Shown here one piece after another: positions 44,910-53,257 of a stretch of DNA of 64,000 nt. Location of the stretch: the NCBI GenBank assembly GCA_004173185.1, contig SEFZ01000001.1:1-64000 (forward strand). Reading direction: 5' to 3'. Source of the stretch: Sphingomonadales bacterium. Its GTDB lineage: Bacteria > Pseudomonadota > Alphaproteobacteria > Sphingomonadales > Sphingomonadaceae. Numbering within the stretch: the stretch's first letter is position 1; every line of letters starts with the position of its first letter. Both the position numbers and the translations under genes were made by a program. The notes under the pieces were generated by a model. That model did no database searches. It was not told where the DNA came from and saw nothing but the letters and a program-made list of their open reading frames with translations.

Positions 44910-45755
44910 ATGCGGAAATTGATCGTTCGTGGATTGATCGGGCTTGCGGCAGTGATCGTGCTGCTGCTGGCGGTGATATATGGCGGTTCGCAGTGGAAGT
45001 TGCGGCGCGGCTATGATGTCGCGCTGACCGATCTTTCGATACCGACCGATGCCGCTTCGGTCGCCGAGGGCGCCCGGCTGGCCAAGATTGCCGGTTGCCG
45101 CGATTGCCATGGGCCGGAGGGGCAGGGGCTCGTGCTCGTCGATGATCCTGCGCTGGGCCGCATCGCGCCGCCTGCGCTGGCGGGTGTGGCGATGGTCTAT
45201 AGCAATGCCGAGCTGGAGCGCGCGATCCGCCACGGCGTCCGCCGCGATGGCAGCGCGTTGTTCGTGATGCCCACCGCGGCGCACGGCCATCTCGCCGATG
45301 ACGATACCGCGCGGATCATCGCATGGATCCGCAGCCTGCGCGCCAAGCCCGACGATTCCACTGCCACTACCGCCTTTGGGCCGCTCGGCCGCGCGCTGCT
45401 GCTCGCCGGGGTGATTCCCTCAAGCGTGCAGCCAGCGAAGGTCTCTGTCGCCGCGCGTCCCGCCGATATGGGCCGCTATGTCGTCGATTTCTCGTGCAGC
45501 GGTTGCCACGCGATGCACAGCGCGCGCCCGTCCGATGACGGCAAGCAGACGGTGCCGCCGCTCGCGATGGTTGCCGCGGCCTATGATCTGCCCGCGTTCA
45601 AGACGCTGCTACGCACCGGGCTTCCGCCGTCGGGCCGCGACCTCGGCATGATGACCGAAGCGGCGAAGGGTGGCCTGCATGTACTGACCGATGCCGAGAT
45701 CGAGCAGATCCACCAATATCTGAAGGCGGAGGCGGAGAAAGCACCGGCGCAATAG
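44910..45755 (+). CDS. Membrane-anchored dihaem cytochrome c
   Basis: A 281-residue protein with one N-terminal transmembrane anchor (LIVRGLIGLAAVIVLLLAVIYGG) and two cytochrome c domains, each with a haem motif: CRDCH near residue 63 and CSGCH near residue 196. This resembles subunits of alcohol or sugar dehydrogenases or oxidase-linked cytochromes. No partner dehydrogenase lies nearby. The ATG at 44910 (MRKLIVRG) has GCGAGG upstream. It stands between the ferritin-like gene and leuC. Confidence 0.88.
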   Translation: MRKLIVRGLIGLAAVIVLLLAVIYGGSQWKLRRGYDVALTDLSIPTDAASVAEGARLAKIAGCRDCHGPEGQGLVLVDDPALGRIAPPALAGVAMVYSNAELERAIRHGVRRDGSALFVMPTAAHGHLADDDTARIIAWIRSLRAKPDDSTATTAFGPLGRALLLAGVIPSSVQPAKVSVAARPADMGRYVVDFSCSGCHAMHSARPSDDGKQTVPPLAMVAAAYDLPAFKTLLRTGLPPSGRDLGMMTEAAKGGLHVLTDAEIEQIHQYLKAEAEKAPAQ

Positions 45756-45822
45756 CGCAGCTTCACGACCATAAATTGCCCGGCGGGTTGCAGCAGCGCA
45801 AGATTCGACTAGATCGACCGTC

Positions 45823-47265
45823 ATGGCTAGCCGTCCACTGACATTGTATGAAAAAATCTGGGCCGATCATGTCGTTGAACGACGCGATGATGGCACCTGC
45901 CTGATCTATATCGATCGTCACCTCGTCCATGAGGTCACTAGCCCCCAGGCTTTTGCCGGGCTGCGGGCCAATGGGCGTCCGGTGCGGCGGCCCGATCTGA
46001 CGCTGGCGGTGCCCGATCATAATCTGCCGACCACTGCGCGCGCCGATGCTGCGGGCAATGCGCTGCCGATCGCCGATCCGGAAAGCGCCAACCAGCTTTC
46101 GACGCTGCGCGCCAACGTCGCCGAGTTCGCGATTCCGTATATCGACGCGCTCGATGCGCGGCAGGGGATCGTCCACGTCATCGGCCCCGAACAGGGCTTC
46201 ACGCTGCCGGGCACCACGCTCGTTTGCGGCGACAGCCACACCTCGGCGCATGGTGCGCTGGGTGCCTTGGCGTTCGGCATCGGCACGTCCGAGGTCGAGC
46301 ATGTGCTCGCGACGCAGACGTTGCTGCTTCAGCAGATGAAGACGATGGAAGTCCGCGTCGATGGCGTATTGGGCTTCGGCGTCAGCCCCAAGGATGTCGT
46401 GCTTGCGATCATCGGCAAGATCGGTGCGGCGGGCGGCACGGGCTATGTCATCGAGTTCACCGGCGAAGTGATCCGCGCCATGTCGATCGAGGGGCGGCTG
46501 ACCGTCTCGAACATGTCGATCGAGGCAGGCGCACGCTCGGGCCTGATCGCGCCCGATGAAAAGACCTTCGAATATCTCAAGGGCCGCCCGATGGCGCCGA
46601 CCGGCGAGGCATGGGACAAGGCTGTTGCCTATTGGCGCACGCTGCCCAGCGACGCGAACGCGGCGTACGACCGCACGATATTGCTCGACGCGAGCGAAAT
46701 CGCTCCGTCGCTGACCTGGGGCACCAGCCCCGAAGACGTTTTGCAGATCACCGATCGCATCCCTGATCCGGAGAGCTTCGCCGATCCGTCCAAGCGCGTC
46801 GCGGCGCAGAAGTCGCTCGATTATATGGGCCTGAGCGCAGGCACGGCGATGCGGGACATCGAGATTGAGCACGTCTTTATCGGCAGCTGCACCAACAGCC
46901 GCATCGAGGATCTGCGCGCCGCTGCCGCCGTGGTGAAGGGCCGCCACGTGGCGGACCGGGTGCGTCAGGCGCTGATCGTTCCGGGCTCCGGGCTGGTCAA
47001 GCTCCAGGCCGAGGCCGAGGGCCTCGATCAGATCTTCCTCTCGGCCGGTTTCGAGTGGCGCGAGCCGGGTTGCTCGATGTGTCTCGCAATGAACCCGGAT
47101 AAAGTACCTAGTGGTGAACGTTGTGCTTCAACTTCCAACAGAAATTTCGTAGGAAGACAGGGGCCTGGCGCACGAACCCACCTCCTGTCGCCCGCAATGG
47201 CGGCGGCAGCGGCGGTCACGGGGCGTCTCACCGATGTCAGGGAGCTGATGTCGGCTGATGGGTGA
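45823..47265 (+). CDS. leuC: 3-isopropylmalate dehydratase large subunit
   Basis: A 480-residue aconitase-family subunit that holds the [4Fe-4S] cluster and isomerises 2-isopropylmalate. It contains [61 protein letters not shown] and the substrate-loop [17 protein letters not shown]. Oddly, codons 427-448 (47101-47166) use rare A+T-rich codons such as AGA, AGT, GTA and TCA, unlike the rest of the gene, although the protein is normal there. leuD lies about 180 bp downstream. Confidence 0.96.
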   Translation: MASRPLTLYEKIWADHVVERRDDGTCLIYIDRHLVHEVTSPQAFAGLRANGRPVRRPDLTLAVPDHNLPTTARADAAGNALPIADPESANQLSTLRANVAEFAIPYIDALDARQGIVHVIGPEQGFTLPGTTLVCGDSHTSAHGALGALAFGIGTSEVEHVLATQTLLLQQMKTMEVRVDGVLGFGVSPKDVVLAIIGKIGAAGGTGYVIEFTGEVIRAMSIEGRLTVSNMSIEAGARSGLIAPDEKTFEYLKGRPMAPTGEAWDKAVAYWRTLPSDANAAYDRTILLDASEIAPSLTWGTSPEDVLQITDRIPDPESFADPSKRVAAQKSLDYMGLSAGTAMRDIEIEHVFIGSCTNSRIEDLRAAAAVVKGRHVADRVRQALIVPGSGLVKLQAEAEGLDQIFLSAGFEWREPGCSMCLAMNPDKVPSGERCASTSNRNFVGRQGPGARTHLLSPAMAAAAAVTGRLTDVRELMSADG

Positions 47266-47276
47266 GGGGGTTTCTC

Positions 47277-47381
47277 ATGAAGCGCGTGTTGATCGTACTA
47301 ATCGCCGGAACAGTGCTCAGCGGCCTGGCCGCAGCCTATGCGGGCACGCTGCCCGTAGCGAAGACCACCGCCGTTCGCTGA
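47277..47381 (+). CDS. Small exported peptide between leuC and leuD
   Basis: A 34-codon frame with a signal-peptide-like core (KRVLIVLIAGTVLSGLAAAYA) and a tail of about a dozen residues ending TTAVR. A strong GAGGGGG site lies six bases before the ATG. It is too short for usual gene finders. It sits directly after the leuC stop and 64 bp before leuD, so it is translated from the leu mRNA. Function unknown; it could be an exported peptide or a translational spacer. Confidence 0.5.
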   Translation: MKRVLIVLIAGTVLSGLAAAYAGTLPVAKTTAVR

Positions 47382-47445
47382 TCCGCCAGCGGAGCGGACT
47401 TTCTGATCTAACCATGGGCTTCCGCCCTGAGGGGAGCCTTGCGTT

Positions 47446-48075
47446 ATGGAACCTGTAAAGCAGGTCGAAGGGCGCGCCTATCCGTGGGGCGCCAAGAATA
47501 TCGACACCGACATCATCATTCCCGCGCACTGGCTCAAGACCACGACGCGTGAGGGGCTCGGCAAGGGCGCGTTCGAAACCGTCCGTGCGCAGGAAGGCAA
47601 TGTCTTCGACGATCCGCGCTACGCAGGCAGCCCGGTGCTGATCGCGGGCGACAATTTCGGCTGCGGTTCCAGTCGCGAGCATGCCGCATGGGCGCTCGCC
47701 GATCTGGGCATCAAGGCAGTGATCGCGCCGAGCTTTTCCGACATTTTCTCGGGCAATGCGTTCAAGAACGGCATCGTGCCGGTCGTGCTTTCGCAGGACG
47801 CCGTCGATCGGCTGATCGAAGTCGCCAAGACCGATGAAGTCACCGTCGATCTGGAGACGATGACCGTCACCACGTCCTTTCAGGACCGTTTTCCGTTCGA
47901 GCTTGATGCCTTCCGCCGCCAATGCCTGCTCGAAGGGCTGGACGAAGTCGGCCTGACGCTGGCAAAGGATACCGCGATTTCGAAATTCGAATCCGGTGTC
48001 GCCGAATCGCGCCCCTGGATCGCAGTGGGAGCGGGACATGAAGGCGTTGTTATCGAAGGCGATCGGCGGACCTGA
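47446..48075 (+). CDS. leuD: 3-isopropylmalate dehydratase small subunit
   Basis: A 209-residue subunit with the swivelling domain of the aconitase family. Visible are [56 protein letters not shown] and the fold-closing strands [13 protein letters not shown]. It pairs with LeuC in leucine synthesis. A GAGGGGAG site precedes the ATG. The last 38 bases overlap the start of the next gene. Confidence 0.96.
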   Translation: MEPVKQVEGRAYPWGAKNIDTDIIIPAHWLKTTTREGLGKGAFETVRAQEGNVFDDPRYAGSPVLIAGDNFGCGSSREHAAWALADLGIKAVIAPSFSDIFSGNAFKNGIVPVVLSQDAVDRLIEVAKTDEVTVDLETMTVTTSFQDRFPFELDAFRRQCLLEGLDEVGLTLAKDTAISKFESGVAESRPWIAVGAGHEGVVIEGDRRT

Positions 48076-49039
48076 AACTCTAATTCTGGACGAGCTGCCC
48101 GATCCGATTGCCGGCAAGGGGCAGGTTGTGGTCGCGGTAAAGGCCTGCGCGATCAACTTTCCTGACGTGCTGATCATCGAAGACAAATACCAGTTCAAGC
48201 CGCAGCGCCCCTTCGCGCCGGGCAGCGAAATCGCGGGCGTGATCGAGAGCGTTGGCGAAGGCGTCACCGGCTGGGCGGTCGGTGATCGCGTGATCGCGGT
48301 TACCGGACATGGCGGGCTGGCCGAGAAGATGGCGATCGAAGCGATGCGCCTCTTTCGCTTGCCCGAGGATCGCAGCTTCGAAGACGGCGCGGCGCTGCTG
48401 CTCACTTATGCAACGACGATCCACGCTCTGCTTGACCGCGGGCATCTGAAGGAAGGGCAGACCCTGCTCGTCCTCGGTGCAGCCGGTGGCGTCGGCCTCG
48501 CCGCAATCGAACTCGGCAAGGCGTTCGGCGCACGCGTGGTCGCAGCAGTATCTTCGGAAGCGAAAGCCCAAGCCGCCAGGGCAGCGGGCGCGGACGAGAC
48601 CATCGTTTATGGCCGCGCACCGTTCGACAAGGACGCCAGCAAGGCGCTCGCCGAGCAGTTCAAGGCCGCAGTCGGCCCCAAGGGCGCGGACGTGATCTAC
48701 GATCCGGTCGGCGGCGATTATGCCGAGCCGGCGCTCCGCGCGATCGCATGGGAAGGCCGCTATCTCGTCGTCGGTTTCCCCGCCGGCATCCCCAGGCTCC
48801 CGCTCAACCTGACCCTGCTCAAGAGCTGCGACGTTTGCGGCGTGTTCTGGGGCGCATTCGCCGCGCGCGATCCGCAGGCCAATCAGGCGCATGTCGATCG
48901 CCTCTTCCGCTTGTGGAGCGAAGGCGAGATCGCGCCCAAGGTCACCGAAGTCTTCGCGCTGGCCGATGGTGGCAAGGCAATCGCCAAACTCGGCGCACGC
49001 GATGTGATCGGCAAGGTGGTCGTGAAGGTCGCCTCTTAA
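48038..49039 (+). CDS. NADPH:quinone oxidoreductase family protein
   Basis: A 333-residue zinc-free medium-chain dehydrogenase. The N-terminal GroES-like half has [17 protein letters not shown] and [16 protein letters not shown]. The nucleotide-binding half carries the A-A-x-G-G-V-G motif in [22 protein letters not shown]. Zinc ligands are absent, so it is a quinone reductase/crotonyl-reductase-like enzyme. Its ATG at 48038 lies inside leuD, with GGGAGCGGGA upstream, a 38-bp overlap in another frame. It probably belongs to the leu transcript. Confidence 0.88.
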   Translation: MKALLSKAIGGPETLILDELPDPIAGKGQVVVAVKACAINFPDVLIIEDKYQFKPQRPFAPGSEIAGVIESVGEGVTGWAVGDRVIAVTGHGGLAEKMAIEAMRLFRLPEDRSFEDGAALLLTYATTIHALLDRGHLKEGQTLLVLGAAGGVGLAAIELGKAFGARVVAAVSSEAKAQAARAAGADETIVYGRAPFDKDASKALAEQFKAAVGPKGADVIYDPVGGDYAEPALRAIAWEGRYLVVGFPAGIPRLPLNLTLLKSCDVCGVFWGAFAARDPQANQAHVDRLFRLWSEGEIAPKVTEVFALADGGKAIAKLGARDVIGKVVVKVAS

Positions 49040-49064
49040 ATCCTCTCCCGTCCGGGGGGAGGAT
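49040..49064 (+). terminator. Hairpin after the quinone oxidoreductase gene
   Basis: A 10-bp stem (ATCCTCTCCC with GGGGGAGGAT, one T-G pair) and a short loop start immediately at the stop codon. No T run follows, so it is either a weak terminator or one of the dispersed hairpin repeats of this genome. Confidence 0.35.
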
Positions 49065-49128
49065 CGAACGCTTGCCGTAGGGCGACCGCCCCCCTATCTC
49101 AGCCGAAACCAGACCCAAGGGAGCAATC

Positions 49129-49452
49129 ATGAACAGTTTCGACGATCGCGAAAAGGCATTCGAGGCTAAATATGCCCGCGATGAGGACATGCTGTTCCGC
49201 GTCACTGCGCGTCGTAACAAGCTGGTCGGTCAATGGGCAGCGGCCAAGATGGGCCTGACCCCCGAAGAGACCGATGCCTATGCCAAGGCAGTCGTGCAGG
49301 CCGATTTCGAGGAAGCCGGCGATGAGGACGTGATCCGCAAGGTGCTCGGCGATCTGCTCGGCGCAGGCGTTGAGGCGGACGACGCCGCTGTGCGTCAGGC
49401 GCTGAGCGATCAGACCGTCGAGGCACGCCGCCAGCTGATGGAAGCCAAGTAA
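49129..49452 (+). CDS. F1-ATPase inhibitor subunit zeta (DUF1476)
   Basis: A 107-residue helical protein matching DUF1476, the zeta subunit that blocks ATP hydrolysis by the F1-ATPase in alphaproteobacteria. It has an N-terminal inhibitory helix SFDDREKAFEAKYARDEDMLFR, then VTARRNKLVGQWAAAKMG and an acidic middle. The family is restricted to alphaproteobacteria and supports the taxonomic call. A GGGAG site precedes the ATG. bolA and grxD follow closely. Confidence 0.93.
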   Translation: MNSFDDREKAFEAKYARDEDMLFRVTARRNKLVGQWAAAKMGLTPEETDAYAKAVVQADFEEAGDEDVIRKVLGDLLGAGVEADDAAVRQALSDQTVEARRQLMEAK

Positions 49453-49453
49453 C

Positions 49454-49693
49454 ATGCCGATGGCCGCTGCCGAGATCGAGGAACTGATCTGCGCGGGCAT
49501 CCCCGATGCCCGTGTCGAGATCACCGATCTGCGCGGTGACGGCGATCATTATGCGGCGCGCGTCACGGCCCCCATGTTCAAGGGGATGCCGCGCGTGCGG
49601 CAGCATCAGGCAGTATATGCGGCGCTGGGTGGCCGGATGGGCGGAGTGCTCCACGCGCTCCAGCTCACCACCGCAGCGCCAGTCGAGGAGTGA
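49454..49693 (+). CDS. BolA family protein
   Basis: A 79-residue BolA-like protein with the helix-turn-helix-like KH-type fold. It shows IEELICAGIPDARVEITDLRGDGDHYAARV with the conserved H-Y, F-K-G-M-P-R-V-R-Q-H-Q-A-V-Y-A-A-L (a helix with the conserved His) and L-H-A-L-Q-L. It works with the adjacent monothiol glutaredoxin as an iron-sulphur sensing or delivery pair. It lies 1 bp after the zeta gene. Confidence 0.94.
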   Translation: MPMAAAEIEELICAGIPDARVEITDLRGDGDHYAARVTAPMFKGMPRVRQHQAVYAALGGRMGGVLHALQLTTAAPVEE

Positions 49694-50010
49694 GCGAAGT
49701 GAGCGACGATGTGCAGGGCCGCCTGAAGGCGTTGGTCGAGGGCAATGAAGTGGTGCTGTTCATGAAGGGCAGCCCGCTCTTCCCGCAATGCGGCTTTTCC
49801 AGCCGCGCGGTGGCGATCCTCAATCACCTCGAGAGCGAGTTTGAGAGCGTTGACGTGCTCCAGGATCAGGGCATCCGTCAGGGCATCAAGGAATTCTCGG
49901 ACTGGCCGACGATCCCGCAGCTTTATGTAAAGGGCGAATTCGTCGGTGGGTCGGACATTATGATGGAAATGTACGAGAGCGGCGAACTGGCCGAGCTGAT
50001 CGGCAAGTAA
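49690..50010 (+). CDS. grxD: Monothiol glutaredoxin GrxD
   Basis: A 106-residue glutaredoxin with the CGFS active site (Cys34) in KGSPLFPQCGFSSRAV, plus WPTIPQLYVKGEFVGGSDIM, which binds glutathione. CGFS glutaredoxins bind a shared [2Fe-2S] cluster with BolA and pass it to targets. GTG at 49690 overlaps the bolA stop (GTGA); a second GTG lies three codons later. The bolA-grxD pair is typical of alphaproteobacteria. Confidence 0.95.
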   Translation: MSEVSDDVQGRLKALVEGNEVVLFMKGSPLFPQCGFSSRAVAILNHLESEFESVDVLQDQGIRQGIKEFSDWPTIPQLYVKGEFVGGSDIMMEMYESGELAELIGK

Positions 50011-50026
50011 GCCACCGGATTTGTTC

Positions 50027-50049
50027 GTCCCCGGATCTGGTCCGGGGCG
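50027..50049. repeat. Dispersed palindrome CCCCGGA-n5-TCCGGGG
   Basis: A perfect 7-bp inverted repeat with a TCTGG loop, lying between the convergent grxD and SDR genes. This form, often written CCCCGGATCTGGTCCGGGG, is a common intergenic repeat in sphingomonads and probably works as a bidirectional terminator. Confidence 0.5.
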
Positions 50050-50072
50050 ACGGAGGGGCGGGGGCTAGGGCG

Positions 50073-50843
50073 TCAACCCGCGGTCCAGCCCCCATCCACC
50101 ATCACCGCGCTTCCCGTCATCAATGTGCTCGCGTCCGACGCGAGCAGCAGCAGCGGTCCGCTAAGTTCTTCCATCCGCCCCAGCCGGCCAAGTTTGATCC
50201 GGCTCAGCACATGCTCGCGCGTGCCGGGCATATCGAGGATCGGCCGCGTCAGCGCAGTGTCGATAAAGGTCGGGCAGATCGTGTTGACGCGGATGGCGTG
50301 CGGGGCAAGGTCGATCGCCATGCACTTGCTCAGCCCCTCCAGCCCGAATTTCGAGGCGCTGTAGAGCGAACGTCCTGCCCCGCCGAAATGCCCCATCTGC
50401 GACGATACGTTGATGATCGATCCCGGCCGGCCCGCCTCGATCAGCCCCTTCGCCACTGCCTGCGCCACGAACAGTGATGCCTTGAGGTTGAGGTCGAGCA
50501 CTGCGTCATAATCCTCCTCGGTCACGTCGAGGATCGATCGGATGCGGTTGCAGCCGGCATTGTTGAGCAGCACGTCGAACGGCCCGCGCGCGGCGATCTC
50601 GCGGCGCATCGTGGGAAGGTCGAGCACGTCGAGCGCAAAGGCGTCTGCAACAAAGCCCGCGTCGCGGATTTCCTGCGCCCGCGCCTCTACTTCGCTGCCG
50701 GTGCGCGCACATAGGGTAACCGACGCCCCGGCCTGGGCGAAGACGCCGGCCGCCGCCGCGCCGATGCCGCGCCCCGCGCCGGTAACCAGCACGCGCTTGC
50801 CGTCGAGGCGGAAGGAGGGGAGGGCGGGGTCGAGCGTCATCAT
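50073..50843 (-). CDS. Short-chain dehydrogenase/reductase
   Basis: A 256-residue SDR oxidoreductase with the cofactor motif VTGAGRGIGAAA, NNAG at the fourth strand, and catalytic Ser plus Y-x-x-x-K in INVSSQMGHFGGAGRSLYSASKFGLEG. The end MTGSAVMVDGGWTAG is standard. The R following T-G-A-G suggests NADP(H) or gluconate/3-oxoacyl reductase-type enzymes, but no specific substrate can be given. The start MMTLDP at 50843 has GGAG upstream; the frame extends further without support. Confidence 0.9.
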   Translation of the reverse strand: MMTLDPALPSFRLDGKRVLVTGAGRGIGAAAAGVFAQAGASVTLCARTGSEVEARAQEIRDAGFVADAFALDVLDLPTMRREIAARGPFDVLLNNAGCNRIRSILDVTEEDYDAVLDLNLKASLFVAQAVAKGLIEAGRPGSIINVSSQMGHFGGAGRSLYSASKFGLEGLSKCMAIDLAPHAIRVNTICPTFIDTALTRPILDMPGTREHVLSRIKLGRLGRMEELSGPLLLLASDASTLMTGSAVMVDGGWTAG

Positions 50844-51200
50844 GGGTCTCCGGACAATCCGAAGCGTTGATGTCGCCAAGCCTGGCCATGGTCAATCTTG
50901 GCTCGCACGATAGCGAACCTTCGAGTCGGAGTTTTTTGGGAGAAGCCCGGGGTGGGTGGGCCGACGCGAGACCGGTAAAAGCTGGTCGACCCACCCGGTA
51001 ATGAAGCGTCAAACGCTCGGGATGTCCTATACTTTGCATTCCCCGTGCCAATCTGCACGAAGCGCAGTTTTCCGGGCATTTGAAGGGTTAACCTCTGTGT
51101 TAACCCACCCGCCATTGTAAGCGTGTCCGACAGTTTCGGTCCGGTTCCGGCTCGCAGCGGCCAAGCCTCCCACCAAATCGTTCATCCACCGTTCAGCCCC
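50844..51200. other. Non-coding stretch between SDR and blaI
   Basis: No gene was found in these roughly 360 bases. Two structures stand out. One is an imperfect hairpin around 50951-51000, with GTGGG-CGAC arms. The other is a perfect inverted repeat GGGTTAAC-n6-GTTAACCC at 51085-51106, which resembles CtrA-type TTAA half sites but has the wrong spacing. The SDR promoter probably lies at the left end. Confidence 0.5.
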
Positions 51201-51240
51201 TTGACTACAGACGTAATCGAGAAGATTACATAAGTAGTCA
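51201..51240 (+). promoter_or_regulatory. blaI promoter with nested palindromic operator
   Basis: TTGACT (51201-51206) is followed by a nested dyad: TGACTAC (51202-51208) pairs with GTAGTCA (51234-51240), and inside it GTAATC (51213-51218) pairs with GATTAC (51224-51229). Each half holds a TAC-n4-GTA core, the form bound by BlaI/MecI repressors. It ends 14 bp before the blaI start, so it is almost certainly the self-regulatory site. Confidence 0.75.
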
Positions 51241-51254
51241 CGAAAGAGGGACCG

Positions 51255-51623
51255 ATGACCGAACGCATCAGCGACGCCGAGCATGCCGTGATGGAAGTGC
51301 TGTGGGACGAGAGCCCACTGACCGCACAGGAAGTCGTCGAGCGCGTCCCCACCGAGCGCGGCTGGAGCGCCAACACGGTCAAGACCCTGCTCGGCCGTCT
51401 CCTCGCCAAATCGATCATCGGCCATCAGGAAGAGGGCCGGCACTATCTGTATCGCCCGCTGGTCGCGCGCTCCGATTATGTCGCGGGTGAATCGCGCAAG
51501 CTGATGGATCGCCTGTTCGGCGGCAAGCTCACCCCGCTGGTGGCGCACCTCGCCGAGCGCGACGAGATCACCGACCAGGACATCGCCGAGATCGAGGCGC
51601 TGCTGAAGGATCTAAAGTCATGA
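51255..51623 (+). CDS. BlaI/MecI/CopY family repressor
   Basis: A 122-residue winged-helix repressor. It starts RISDAEHAVMEVLWDESPLTAQEVVERV and has the recognition-helix region GWSANTVKTLLGRLLAKSIIGHQEEGRHYLYRPLV, with a C-terminal dimerisation helix. BlaI-type repressors are cleaved by the partner M56 protease when it senses a signal. The stop overlaps the next start, and a matching operator lies just upstream. Confidence 0.93.
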   Translation: MTERISDAEHAVMEVLWDESPLTAQEVVERVPTERGWSANTVKTLLGRLLAKSIIGHQEEGRHYLYRPLVARSDYVAGESRKLMDRLFGGKLTPLVAHLAERDEITDQDIAEIEALLKDLKS

Positions 51624-53122
51624 CCGGCTGGATGATCGAAACCGTCCTGGCCACCACGCTACTGATGCTGTTGGTGCTTGCCGTGCGCGGCCCCGTCCGC
51701 AAGGCGTTCGGCCCCTATATGGCCTATGCGCTATGGGCGCTGCCCGTGCTCCGCATGTTGATGCCGCCCTTGCCGGCTAGCTGGACTGATCAGGCCGCCG
51801 GGCCGGTCGCGGCCGCGAGCGACGTGATCGCTTATTATGTCGTGGAGCCGATCGCGGGGGCGTCAGATGCGCCGGCCGCAGCGGCAAGCTCCATCGACTG
51901 GCTGATGCTCGCCGGGCTGGGCTGGGCGGCGGGAGCCACGCTGTTCCTTGGCTATCACCTGATCTCGCACAATCGCTATTGCCGCAATCTGCTCAGCCGC
52001 GCGCGGATCGATCGCACCGTGGCGCAGGGCAGGGTGCGCGTGATCGAAACGGATGCCGCGCATGGCCCGCTCGCCTTCGGCGTATTCCGCAAATATGTCG
52101 CGTTCCCGCGCGATTTCTCGGAGCGGTACGACGAGCAGGAGCGCGATCTCGCGCTGGCGCATGAGCTTGGCCATCACGTTCGCGGCGATCTGATCGCGAA
52201 CTGGGTCGCGCTGCTCGTCCTTGCCATCCACTGGTTCAATCCGGTCGCCTGGAGGGCTTTCCGTGCCTTCCGCGCCGATCAGGAAATGGCCTGCGACGCG
52301 CTGGTGCTCGCCGGCCGCGCTCAGGCGCTGCGCCATGCTTATGGTCGCGCAATCGTCAAGTCCGCGCATGGGGGCGCGGTCTCGGCGGCATGTCACTTAC
52401 ACACGATTAATGAAGTCAAAGGGAGGTTACGCATGCTTTCGAAGACTGGAAATCTGTCCCCCACGCGCCTTGCTTGCGGGTTGGTGGGCGTCGGCGCCCT
52501 GAGCCTGGCTGCCTTGGGGCTCACTGCCTCGGGAACTCAGGCTGCCGAGACGATCAAGAACAAGGTCGAAGCCGTCACCGGCGTGACGCTCGCCCAGGAT
52601 GTGCCTGCGCCGCCGGCACCGCCTGCGCCCGCCGCCGCTCCCGAAGCGCCTGCCGCGCTTGATGCCGAACCGCACCAGAAGCGCGTCGTCCGCATCGTCA
52701 CGAACGAGGATGGAGACGGCAAGCCGGGCAAGGGCAAGCAGATCCGCAAGATCGTAATGGTCCATGCCGATGGCACCCGGACCGAGACCGAGATGCCGGA
52801 CGTGGACAAGATCATGGCGGACGTGCCCGATATTCGTGACGGCAAGTGCGGCACGGGCGGCACCGATGCCACCGTCGAGCATCGTGCCGAGGGCGGCAAG
52901 AAGATCATGATCATCTGCACCGATCGCATCGAGCGGATCACCGTGGATGCAGAGCGGATGGCGGAGCGCGGCAAGCGCATGGGCATGCAGGGCGCGCTGA
53001 TGGGCCTGCGCCGCGCCCGCCGCTCGGTGGAGGCCGAAATCGATCTCAATCCCGCCGAGCGCGCCAAGGCGCTGGCCGGCATCGATCAGGCGATCCGCGA
53101 GATCGAAAAGGAAAACAAGTAA
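51620..53122 (+). CDS. M56 family (BlaR1-like) membrane metallopeptidase
   Basis: A 500-residue protein with N-terminal transmembrane helices (MIETVLATTLLMLLVLAV and onward) and a zinc-protease domain with H181-E182-x-x-H185 in ALAHELGHHVRGD. Another helix (LACGLVGVGALSLAALGLTA, about residue 290) leads to a Pro/Ala linker and a charged C-terminal domain ending in a helical region (RRARRSVEAEIDL). The penicillin-binding sensor domain of classical BlaR1 is missing, so the signal is unlikely to be a beta-lactam. It is encoded with blaI (ATGA overlap). Confidence 0.88.
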   Translation: MTGWMIETVLATTLLMLLVLAVRGPVRKAFGPYMAYALWALPVLRMLMPPLPASWTDQAAGPVAAASDVIAYYVVEPIAGASDAPAAAASSIDWLMLAGLGWAAGATLFLGYHLISHNRYCRNLLSRARIDRTVAQGRVRVIETDAAHGPLAFGVFRKYVAFPRDFSERYDEQERDLALAHELGHHVRGDLIANWVALLVLAIHWFNPVAWRAFRAFRADQEMACDALVLAGRAQALRHAYGRAIVKSAHGGAVSAACHLHTINEVKGRLRMLSKTGNLSPTRLACGLVGVGALSLAALGLTASGTQAAETIKNKVEAVTGVTLAQDVPAPPAPPAPAAAPEAPAALDAEPHQKRVVRIVTNEDGDGKPGKGKQIRKIVMVHADGTRTETEMPDVDKIMADVPDIRDGKCGTGGTDATVEHRAEGGKKIMIICTDRIERITVDAERMAERGKRMGMQGALMGLRRARRSVEAEIDLNPAERAKALAGIDQAIREIEKENK

Positions 53123-53176
53123 CCCGCTAGGGGAGGGCATTCGCTTAAGTCCCCTTTCGCAGATGCCCTTCAGGAA

Positions 53177-53213
53177 GGGGCCGGCTGACCTCCTTCGCAG
53201 CCGGCCCCTTTTT
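53177..53213 (+). terminator. Intrinsic terminator after the blaI-M56 operon
   Basis: A perfect 11-bp stem GGGGCCGGCTG/CAGCCGGCCCC (53177-53187 and 53198-53208) with a 10-nt loop is followed by TTTTT. It is one of the strongest terminators in the window. Confidence 0.9.
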
Positions 53214-53257
53214 GCTGTGCCCTTGCCTAGAGGGCTCACAGCCGCCATCTCCAAAGC

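Noticed and set aside
51085..51106. CtrA binding site
   Set aside because: The spacing between the TTAA halves is 8 rather than 7 bp, so it does not fit the consensus.
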